Shown here: positions 1 through 6,217 of the stretch, piece after piece
How the letters are laid out: each line of letters begins with the position of its first letter
How positions within the stretch are numbered: the stretch's first letter is position 1
Assembly: GCA_003453835.1 (NCBI GenBank)
Contig: DMMN01000192.1
Location: forward strand, 17,173 to 24,595
DNA: 7,423 nt
Direction of reading: 5' to 3'
Source: Bacteroidota bacterium
GTDB taxonomy: Bacteria > Bacteroidota > Ignavibacteria > UBA10030
Notes under the pieces: generated by a model
Databases searched by the model: none
What the model saw: only the letters and a program-made list of their open reading frames with translations
Told to the model about the DNA's origin: nothing
Position numbers and translations under genes: made by a program

Positions 1-1271
1 CCCTGGAGCCATCTCCTCCCGACCTCATACGCCATCTCACGGTTGATTCCCGCTACGCCTTCCGCAATGACGATCCGGATACTGTCACCGGGGGCGAGCG
101 TGTAGGGACCGAATCCCTGGCCCTGCGCATACCCACCATTGTCGTCACCAAAGCGATCAGCAAAGCCGCTTCCGATCTGGTCGGCGTGCGTCCTTGCAGC
201 GTGCCCCGCGGACATCGTTTGATATTTCCGCGTCATCTGTTGCGGATCAAACTGATTATTGATCTGAGGACCCGTGTCGGATCCGATATACATCGTCGTC
301 TTGGGTTGCGTAAGATCATCAGACTTATCCGTTGCGGACTTGTCGGCGTGCAGTGTGACCGTGCCGACGTATTGAACCGACCCGAGATGGCCGTCCCCGG
401 CGGGATAGAAGGGAGCTCCAATATCGTCGACGGTGCTGGAGGAGTTCTTTCCGTACCAGGAATACTGCGCTCTGAATTCGAAGCCCGCCGCCGAGGGATT
501 CGTGCCGATAACCTGATTCACGCAATTGCGGCCCCAATTGACGCTGTTGACCGGTGCCCACCCCCCCTTGAATGGCTCATCGGCGGCCGCATAACGATAC
601 TGGAAATGAAAATAGAGACCGGTCAATGTCTTCGAGATTTTTGTCCCCTTCAAATCAACGATACCGGTGTTCTTAAAGACATATTCGTAGATGAAGTAGT
701 TGTCGTGATATTGCTGGCTGAAGGCCATCATCCGACGTGTGGCGGAGAGACCAATGGTCGTCACAAGTTCGTTGACGATCATTCGATCCGCCTTCATGGT
801 AGGATCGTACTCATCTACGAGATCATTCAGCTTGTTGTCCGTCGCCGTTTCGCCGTCAACAATGACCGTTGGAGAGGCTTCGCGGCCGATCATCTTGAAG
901 GTCATCGGCATGATCTCGCTGATGGGATCGGTCGAGCGCGTGCCGACGGCGATCGCTTTGTACGGTACGGTTATCTTCAGAATCCGGTCATCATAGTTCG
1001 TCGTGCCGATCCACAGAGACTTTCCGGCAACATTGTTCGTGTTCCGAAAGTCTGCCGGCCATCGGAGGCCATCGATCTGCTCCGTTTCCCGCCCGGTCCG
1101 CCCGATCTCCATCTCAGAGCCAAAGTTCGAGTACCAACTATGAAGAGAACCAACCCGCAGCCAACGAACCTCTTGCGCTTGAGCAAAGATGCGCTCGCTG
1201 AACGCGGCTCCGCAAACGAAAAGGATACCGGCCCATATCAATCGTTTTGCCATCAGAGAGTGTTGTGTCAT
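1..1271 (-). CDS. Large exported protein of unknown function (partial, C-terminus beyond window)
   Basis: An open frame runs without a stop from an ATG at 1271 to the window edge, giving 423 complete residues. The start is chosen because GAGG (CCTC at 1278-1281 on the plus strand) lies six bases upstream; the in-frame ATG at residue 7 has no such site. Residues 1-30 form a signal peptide: basic MAKR near residues 7-10, a hydrophobic stretch LIWAGILFVCGAAF, then a likely signal peptidase I site after A30 or A32. The mature part is rich in aromatic residues, Gly, Asp and Asn, with no transmembrane helix, which suits a secreted or surface beta-rich protein. A segment at 391-411 (TLAPGDSIRIVIAEGVAGI) recalls, from memory, uncharacterised secreted proteins of the Ignavibacteria/Calditrichota group. 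I recognise no catalytic motif. It lies 89 bases downstream of the TonB receptor gene on the same strand, so it is probably co-transcribed and may act with the receptor at the outer membrane. Any C-terminal sorting domain lies outside the window. Confidence 0.85.
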   Translation of the reverse strand, partial: MTQHSLMAKRLIWAGILFVCGAAFSERIFAQAQEVRWLRVGSLHSWYSNFGSEMEIGRTGRETEQIDGLRWPADFRNTNNVAGKSLWIGTTNYDDRILKITVPYKAIAVGTRSTDPISEIMPMTFKMIGREASPTVIVDGETATDNKLNDLVDEYDPTMKADRMIVNELVTTIGLSATRRMMAFSQQYHDNYFIYEYVFKNTGIVDLKGTKISKTLTGLYFHFQYRYAAADEPFKGGWAPVNSVNWGRNCVNQVIGTNPSAAGFEFRAQYSWYGKNSSSTVDDIGAPFYPAGDGHLGSVQYVGTVTLHADKSATDKSDDLTQPKTTMYIGSDTGPQINNQFDPQQMTRKYQTMSAGHAARTHADQIGSGFADRFGDDNGGYAQGQGFGPYTLAPGDSIRIVIAEGVAGINREMAYEVGRRWLQ

Positions 1272-1360
1272 ACAATGCCTCGTAGCATCATCCTTGTTGG
1301 TTTAGACTCAGCGTGACGTGTGATTTTGATGCATCGATGGTTCTGCCGATCCCCTTGCAC

Positions 1361-4300
1361 CTAAAAATCGAACGAGAACGTCAGCCCGAAATATATGCTT
1401 CGAGGGCTGAGGAAATTGAACGACGTCTGATTCGGCATATCGATGTATGCCTTGTCGTCGAGGACCTTGTTCAATCGATCTGCGGGAACGTCTTTCCAGG
1501 ATTTGCTTGCCGTGTCGTAGTATTTGTACGAACCCTCAATTCCCGCACTCTTGTTTGGTTTGATGTAATAGATTGCACGAGAGCTCGGATTCGTCAGTTG
1601 ATTCAACTGCGTGGTGCTTCCGATCTGCACCACAGGCACAAACTCCACGTCATCATTCCTGAAGACGCCCGCTTCGTCTGAGCCGACGATATTGTCATAC
1701 GCTTCGCTCTCGGGAAGATGGAGCGAGCTGAAGTAATCAAGGTAGTCGTTATAGTCATAGAAGCTGGCCAGGGACAGGCGTCTGGTGTTGAGGACGTTGT
1801 CCATGTCCATGAAGAGCGTCAGCTTCGCTCCTCCAAGAACGATCTGCTTCGAGAGACGGAGATTGAAATTGTACCAATCGACGCGTTGGATGTTTTGAGC
1901 AATAGATTGGATATTCCTCGGATTGAACGTCACATACCCGCCGTCCCTCCAATCGCCAAGGATGCTGAGGTTCCAGTTCGCCAGCGGACTCAGTCCGCCC
2001 AGTTCCGGTCCGAAATCCCCTGGTGTGTATACCATAAGATTGAATCTGGCGTACGGCGTCGGAATCGGTCGATACTGATACAGCACGCGTGTATCACGAT
2101 CGTAGCGGCGTTGCTCCGACGGATCCTCCCAGATCTGACCTTTGTTGAATCTCCCGCCGGACGCAACCTGGTACGTGTAGTTGGCAAATCCCGCCCACCA
2201 CGTACCGATGTTCTTCCTCAGCGTAAGCTCGAATCCACGGACATCCTGATAGCTGTCGTTTGTGACTTTTGTGTACGTGATGCTTCCATCCGCGCTCCGG
2301 TAAACGGCATTCTCTTGTTGGTTGGAGATATCCCGATAGAACGCGGCGACCTGAACGAGATACTCATCGAAGAGGGCATGATCGTAGCCGAGCTCATAGG
2401 CGATCGTGGTTTCCATTTCAAGATCCGGATTTCCCAGCAGCTTCAACTCCTGCGCAGCCCCTCGCGCCAGGCGAAGCATCTGCTCGTACGTGGGCAATTG
2501 TCTGAAATGTCCGTAGTTAAAGAAGAGCTTCGAGTTTTCCGTGATGGGATGAGAGATGCCCATCCGGGGGCTGATGACGAGCTTCGCCTCAGCTTCCTTC
2601 ATCGGGATACCAACCGAAAGATTGTAGCGGGAAGAGAAGTACGTCTTGTCGAATGAGTCCACATCAGGCCAGGTGACATTTGCGTTGCTGTAGTCCAATC
2701 GTGCCCCGAGATTGGCGATGAACCCTTTGTATTCCAGTTTATCCTGAAGATAGAACGACCCGCGTACCGGATTCGCATCCCAACGAACAAAGCTGTTGCT
2801 CTCCGGAAACACGAGATTCACAATTCCATAATCTATGTTGAGATCGTTGTAGACGAACTCAAGGCCGGTCCGTATCTCATTGTGCGCGTTCAGTTGAACG
2901 GTGTAGTTTGCTTTCAGTGTAGTCGCCGAGATCTTCGTGTTATCGCGAGCCGTGCTTGTGTGACCGCCTAGAAGCATACCGTCGACGCCGACATCCGGTT
3001 GCGGGCTCCAGCCAAAAGGCGATTCATCGGCAAAGAGGCCGGGAGCAATTTCAAACGACTTCTGCGCACTTCGTGTCCGAGTCGGTTCGGTGAAATATGA
3101 TCGATAGATGTGTTCAAGACGAGTTTCGAGGAATGAGGTTGAATTGACGATGTAGGTGAACTGCGTTGAGAACGAGTAGTTCTGGAGCTTTGCCAGGCTA
3201 TAGTAGGAATCAAGGAAGACGCGACTCGCACTTGTGAACGGCTGCTGGCTGATGTTGCCCGCAATGGCATACGGAGATCGGAGGTAGTCGGTACTGTTGG
3301 ATTGTTCAGTCCCATTCACCGCGACGTTGTAACTGTTGCCATACGTCCCGGTGATGTCCAGACGAGCGTCCTGGCTGAGATGGCTCGTGAAGCGGGCGGC
3401 AAAAACCTCTGCGAGGTAATCCGGTCGCGTGAGGGGGATCAGGAGCATCTCTCTCTCCCGCCTGTAGGAGAGAAAGAACCGGAGATTTCCGAGCTGTTCA
3501 CCGACGAGTGGCACGATACCACCGAATCCGGCGTCAAAATCATAGTCGGGGTCCTTGAGATTCTCTCGCTTACGATGTTGCCATTCAAACAGGCGCTTGG
3601 CAGCTTCCCGTGAAAGATCGTTGGTCGGATCGTCATCGGCGAGGAGACGCCGAGAGATTTCGTTCCAGCCGTCAAACTGAGGGTATTGCCGGCGGGTAAA
3701 CTCATCCCATTTCCCGAACCGCGTCCCGACCCAGGCAACATCGGGATCGAGGAACGGCTTGAGCCACATCGAATTCGGATCGAAGGGGGAGATTCCGTCG
3801 TACTTGGGTCCCGGCTTTCGGGCCCTCAGCGTGATGGAGGCTTCATACTCGCTTGTCTTCCCTTCGCGGCTCACGACATTCACGATGCCGGATCGGAGTT
3901 GGCCGTACTCGGCATTGAATCCGCCGCGCTCGATGGAAATTTCGTTCACGGAACTGAGAGGCACGGAGGAGATCGGTTGGTTGTTGCGCGGATCGCGCAT
4001 CGTGACGCCATCAAGGAGAAACAACGACTGGCTCGCCGCACCACCGCGGATCACCAGACCGGATTCTACTCCCGCCTGCAATCCGGTGACGGCCGTTACG
4101 CTGGTAACGGGGAGGGCGCGTACATCTTCGCTGGAAAACGCGCTGACGGACGTCGAGACATCCCTTCTCACAATCTCGCGCTCCGCAACCACCACAACCT
4201 CGTCGGTGATGATGGTCATGTCTTCCAGCTCGAACTGAACATTCGTGGTCTGATCGATGAACACGCGAACATCGGTGATCGTTATGGGTCGATAACCGAT

Positions 4301-4552
4301 GATCGATGCTCGGATCCTGTACGTCCCAGGGGGAACATTGAGAATGACATAGTCTCCGTCGAGATTCGTGGCACCTCCCAGCGTTGTTCCTTCGATCATG
4401 ACGTTCACACTGACCAGCGCCTCTTTGGTCTTCTTGTCCACAACCTTTCCGGATATTTTTCCCTTCGTGTCGGCTATCGCAACGGACAAGTAAAGGAGAA
4501 AGATCGCGAACAACATCGTGGATGTGGTAAGCATCCGCTTGGAGTTACCCAT
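1361..4552 (-). CDS. SusC-like TonB-dependent outer-membrane receptor
   Basis: This 1063-residue protein is predicted to import a ligand across the outer membrane using TonB-ExbBD energy. Residues 1-27 are a signal peptide (MGNSKRML, a hydrophobic core, cleavage after AIA). Residues 32-108 form a CarboxypepD_reg-like beta domain (ISGKVVDKKTKEALVSVNV, then NLDGDYVILNVPPGTYRI). A TonB-box-like DEVVVVA follows at 117-123, then a plug domain at about 125-231 with LVIRGG, FLLDGV and IERGGFNAEYGQLRSGIVNVV. The rest is a 22-strand-type barrel, including a NPDLEMETTIAYELGYDHAL motif, and ends in FSFDF with the terminal Phe expected of the barrel-assembly signal. The frame could open at an ATG at 4564, but GGAGG (4558-4562) lies five bases before the ATG at 4552 and nothing suitable precedes the earlier one, so 4552 is preferred. 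The gene is 168 bases downstream of the ROK regulator. No SusD-like gene is adjacent in the visible region. The ligand is unknown; the ROK neighbour suggests a carbohydrate. Confidence 0.95.
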   Translation of the reverse strand: MGNSKRMLTTSTMLFAIFLLYLSVAIADTKGKISGKVVDKKTKEALVSVNVMIEGTTLGGATNLDGDYVILNVPPGTYRIRASIIGYRPITITDVRVFIDQTTNVQFELEDMTIITDEVVVVAEREIVRRDVSTSVSAFSSEDVRALPVTSVTAVTGLQAGVESGLVIRGGAASQSLFLLDGVTMRDPRNNQPISSVPLSSVNEISIERGGFNAEYGQLRSGIVNVVSREGKTSEYEASITLRARKPGPKYDGISPFDPNSMWLKPFLDPDVAWVGTRFGKWDEFTRRQYPQFDGWNEISRRLLADDDPTNDLSREAAKRLFEWQHRKRENLKDPDYDFDAGFGGIVPLVGEQLGNLRFFLSYRREREMLLIPLTRPDYLAEVFAARFTSHLSQDARLDITGTYGNSYNVAVNGTEQSNSTDYLRSPYAIAGNISQQPFTSASRVFLDSYYSLAKLQNYSFSTQFTYIVNSTSFLETRLEHIYRSYFTEPTRTRSAQKSFEIAPGLFADESPFGWSPQPDVGVDGMLLGGHTSTARDNTKISATTLKANYTVQLNAHNEIRTGLEFVYNDLNIDYGIVNLVFPESNSFVRWDANPVRGSFYLQDKLEYKGFIANLGARLDYSNANVTWPDVDSFDKTYFSSRYNLSVGIPMKEAEAKLVISPRMGISHPITENSKLFFNYGHFRQLPTYEQMLRLARGAAQELKLLGNPDLEMETTIAYELGYDHALFDEYLVQVAAFYRDISNQQENAVYRSADGSITYTKVTNDSYQDVRGFELTLRKNIGTWWAGFANYTYQVASGGRFNKGQIWEDPSEQRRYDRDTRVLYQYRPIPTPYARFNLMVYTPGDFGPELGGLSPLANWNLSILGDWRDGGYVTFNPRNIQSIAQNIQRVDWYNFNLRLSKQIVLGGAKLTLFMDMDNVLNTRRLSLASFYDYNDYLDYFSSLHLPESEAYDNIVGSDEAGVFRNDDVEFVPVVQIGSTTQLNQLTNPSSRAIYYIKPNKSAGIEGSYKYYDTASKSWKDVPADRLNKVLDDKAYIDMPNQTSFNFLSPRSIYFGLTFSFDF

Positions 4553-4557
4553 AACGT

Positions 4558-4562
4558 CCTCC
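4558..4562 (-). promoter_or_regulatory. Shine-Dalgarno site of the receptor gene (decides the start)
   Basis: The minus strand reads GGAGG here, followed by ACGTT and then ATG at 4552-4550. The five-base spacing is good for the second ATG of the frame. The first ATG, at 4564-4562, overlaps this site, and the AT-rich sequence before it has no purine-rich element. The receptor therefore most likely starts with MGNSKR. Confidence 0.8.
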
Positions 4563-4640
4563 ATAGATAGATTTGTGTGTTCTTTTGATCGGGTAGTCTT
4601 GCCTGCGCTTTACGAATGACGTGCGTTGGAACTCGGTTTA

Positions 4641-4652
4641 TGAGTTAGTCGC
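4641..4652 (+). promoter_or_regulatory. Candidate ROK half-operator upstream of the receptor gene
   Basis: The plus strand reads TGAGTTAGTCGC, which matches 10 of 12 bases of the operator arm TTAGTTAGTTGC (the reverse complement of 5992-6003). The matching second arm is not preserved (about 3 of 12), so this is a half-site at best. It lies about 90 bases before the receptor start codon, in the 168-base gap after the regulator gene. A weak promoter-like pair lies upstream on the minus strand: TTGAAC at 4719-4724 and TATCAT at 4694-4699, with a 19-base spacer. If used, this would place the half-site inside the transcribed leader. That the regulator binds here is inference. Confidence 0.3.
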
Positions 4653-4720
4653 CTGCTCACAAGAGTGGATCTCCTCTCGCCACGACGATTGCCATGATAC
4701 GACAAGTCCAGGAGATCGGT

Positions 4721-5971
4721 TCAACCAAACGCAGGAGCAATGCCGTGGTACTGTTGATGCGTCACCTTGAAGTCAGAAAAGATTCTCCTAATGGGCAACG
4801 CTGCCGCACCTAACAACGCCGCGTTGACTGTTAATGAAGTCGGCAAAATCGAGACCTTGTGGTGTTTCCAGAAGTACGTGTGACGATTGATGCTCTCGAT
4901 GATTTCCGGGTACACAACATCCCACGCCTTCGTGATGGCCCCACCAACAATGATTGCCTCGGGATCCACTCCTCTGATGATGTTCTCGACGCCGACTCCG
5001 AGGTAATGGCCGGTTTGTCGAAGAGCGTCGCGCGCTGCCGCATCGCCTGACTGTCCGAGCGCGACAACTTCTTCGATGGTCAATTCATACTGACTGTCGA
5101 TCGGACGTTTCGACGCCGTACGGTACCGGCTGACGGTTGCGCGATCGGAGGCATACGCCTCCCAGCAACCGCGGTTGCCACATGAACATGGCTCGCCGTT
5201 GTCGATCAGCGTCGAATGTCCAAACTCACCTGCAGCGTGCGTGGTGCCGTTGAGAATCCTCCTATCGACAACGATTCCCGTTCCGATCCCTCGTCCGATC
5301 GAAAGAAACACAAAGCTCGAGAGACCGATGGAGTGCTTCCCAAACCACAACTCCGCCAGCGCGGAGGCCCGTGCATCGTTCTCGATAGTGATCTGCCCAA
5401 CCGTGGGCCACTCGCTCTTGATCAGCGCACCAAGATCGAAATCCTCCCAGCCGAGATTTGGCGCGAAGAGCACCCGGGAGTTCATCGAATCAACAACTCC
5501 AGCAACGGAAACTCCGATACCTTTGATCTTTGCCTGCGGAACCTCCCGAACAAGAAGCTGGACTTCCTTCAGGCAACGAATCACGAAGTCGTTAGTCCAT
5601 TTTGTGGGGGGGGGAATTGCCTTCTCGCGCTTGATTGAACCGTCGATGTCGACGAGCGCAATGCTCGTCTTTGCGGAATCGAAATAGATCGCCCCCACTA
5701 AGTGCTTCTCTTGCGTCAACTGTAAGTTGATGGGATTGCGTCCGACTTTCTTCGTTACGTTGGTGTGCTCGGTCACGAGTTCTTCCGCGACGAGGGCTTC
5801 CACAATACTCGATACCGTACTCTTGTTGAGTTTCGTAACTCCGGCTATCTCCGATCTCGAGATGGGTTGTTTTTCTCGAATCACATTCAGAATCAACGAC
5901 CGATTGATGTTCCTCACCACCCGGTGGTTGATCTTGAGATGATCATCTTTGCTTCTTCTTGGAGTGTTCAT
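4721..5971 (-). CDS. ROK-family transcriptional regulator (XylR/NagC/Mlc type)
   Basis: This 416-residue protein is a DNA-binding regulator expected to sense a sugar or sugar derivative in the cytoplasm. Residues about 15-72 form a winged helix-turn-helix (ISRSEIAGVTKLNKSTVSSIVEAL spread over 37-59), with GRNPINLQL at 77-85 as wing and linker. The ROK domain fills about 90-400. It keeps the substrate-side motif ENDARASALAE (197-207), EFGH (249-252) and the zinc signature CSCGNRGCWEA (262-272). His252, Cys262, Cys264 and Cys269 have the same spacing as the zinc ligands of E. coli Mlc. The kinase phosphate loop DIGGT is replaced by FDSAKT (97-102), so it is a regulator and not a kinase. The frame also opens at a TTG at 5995, but that codon lies inside the 25-bp operator, so the ATG at 5971 is preferred although its Shine-Dalgarno is poor. 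Three consecutive CCC codons encode Pro120-122. Autorepression is likely. The effector cannot be read from sequence. Confidence 0.93.
   Translation of the reverse strand: MNTPRRSKDDHLKINHRVVRNINRSLILNVIREKQPISRSEIAGVTKLNKSTVSSIVEALVAEELVTEHTNVTKKVGRNPINLQLTQEKHLVGAIYFDSAKTSIALVDIDGSIKREKAIPPPTKWTNDFVIRCLKEVQLLVREVPQAKIKGIGVSVAGVVDSMNSRVLFAPNLGWEDFDLGALIKSEWPTVGQITIENDARASALAELWFGKHSIGLSSFVFLSIGRGIGTGIVVDRRILNGTTHAAGEFGHSTLIDNGEPCSCGNRGCWEAYASDRATVSRYRTASKRPIDSQYELTIEEVVALGQSGDAAARDALRQTGHYLGVGVENIIRGVDPEAIIVGGAITKAWDVVYPEIIESINRHTYFWKHHKVSILPTSLTVNAALLGAAALPIRRIFSDFKVTHQQYHGIAPAFG
5606..5614 (+). repeat. Nine-base G tract (C9 in the regulator's coding strand)
   Basis: Nine consecutive G bases on the plus strand correspond exactly to three CCC codons, Pro120-122, of the ROK regulator. 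In the present state the frame is intact. The tract lies after the DNA-binding domain and near the start of the effector-binding domain, so gain or loss of one base would leave the winged helix and remove the sensor domain. The tract is seen directly; slippage is inference. Confidence 0.95.
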
Positions 5972-5978
5972 CCTGTTA

Positions 5979-6003
5979 TTAGTTGGTTGCAGCAACTAAC
6001 TAA
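5979..6003. promoter_or_regulatory. XylR-like ROK operator (25-bp inverted repeat)
   Basis: The left arm TTAGTTGGTTGC (5979-5990) and the right arm GCAACTAACTAA (5992-6003) are inverted copies with 11 of 12 matching positions, centred on A5991. From memory, the Bacillus xylose operator bound by the ROK repressor XylR is also 25 bp, with outer ends TTAGTT and AACTAA and inner GTT/AAC steps, so the architecture matches closely. The site lies just downstream of the regulator's own -10 box and ends eight bases before its ATG, so a bound protein would block transcription. In the transcript the same repeat could fold into a 12-pair hairpin next to the start codon. Binding by the adjacent regulator is inferred from position and family. 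Confidence 0.75.
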
Positions 6004-6015
6004 TTATTGGTTGCC

Positions 6016-6044
6016 ATTTTAAGTAATTTCGTTTCATTTGTCAA
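6016..6044 (-). promoter_or_regulatory. Sigma-70-type promoter of the ROK regulator gene
   Basis: On the minus strand a perfect -35 box TTGACA (plus-strand 6039-6044) is followed by a 17-base spacer and the -10 box TAAAAT (6016-6021, five of six consensus bases). Transcription should start near 6009, giving a leader of about 38 bases to the ATG at 5971. The operator would then cover roughly +7 to +31. A second operator-like half, TTGGTTGC on the plus strand at 6007-6014, overlaps the start point and lies next to the -10 box. The promoter resembles the E. coli consensus rather than the -33/-7 pattern known from Bacteroidia. Confidence 0.8.
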
Positions 6045-6096
6045 GTCTTTTTCTTCGAAGGAGAAAAAAATTTTCTGGGACGTTCCTTGAAATGGG

Positions 6097-6133
6097 AAAA
6101 AAAAGACCCCCACAAAACTCGGCGGGGGTCTTT
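6097..6133 (-). terminator. Rho-independent terminator after sufS
   Basis: On the minus strand a ten-pair stem, AAAGACCCCC (from 6124-6133) with GGGGGTCTTT (from 6102-6111), encloses a 12-base loop and is followed by a run of eight T bases (A run at 6097-6104 on the plus strand, partly shared with the stem). It begins 84 bases after the sufS stop codon. It separates the sufS transcript from the regulator locus, whose promoter starts about 50 bases further on. The plus strand lacks a comparable T run, so the terminator works in the minus direction. Confidence 0.88.
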
Positions 6134-6217
6134 GGTCGACCCAAAGAAACAGTCGTGCAACAACTCCGGGAACAGTTCTGACAATCCCCAAAGTCACACG
6201 AAAGGGAACAGAAGCTC

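Noticed and set aside
1200..1271. Possible lipoprotein signal in the exported protein (Cys20 in LFVCG)
   Set aside because: The residue before Cys is Val rather than Gly, Ala or Ser, and the hydrophobic core continues beyond it, so a signal peptidase I site after residue 30-32 fits better.
186..1316. A 376-codon plus-strand open frame
   Set aside because: It lies antisense to the exported-protein gene, which has a signal peptide and Shine-Dalgarno site; the plus-strand translation is Arg/Ile/Val-rich with no domain or ribosome site.
1718..2656. A 312-codon plus-strand open frame
   Set aside because: It is antisense to the receptor barrel and reads as a composition artefact of the real gene.
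3686..4570. A 294-codon plus-strand open frame
   Set aside because: It is antisense to the receptor's signal peptide, CarboxypepD_reg and plug domains, whose motifs are unmistakable; the shadow has no recognisable motif.
4638..4662. Imperfect inverted repeat TTATGAG / CTCACAA with an 11-base spacer
   Set aside because: It has the same 25-bp span as the ROK operator, but its arms are short (6 of 7) and do not match the operator arms; it is probably chance.
6048..6068. AT-rich hairpin TTTTTCTTC / GGAGAAAAA just upstream of the -35 box
   Set aside because: It is a weak stem with a G-T pair and a three-base loop; the nearby strong terminator already ends the sufS transcript, so no function can be assigned.
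6168..6211. Direct repeat GGGAACAG at 6168-6175 and 6204-6211
   Set aside because: An eight-base repeat between sufS and its terminator is short enough to be chance and fits no known element.
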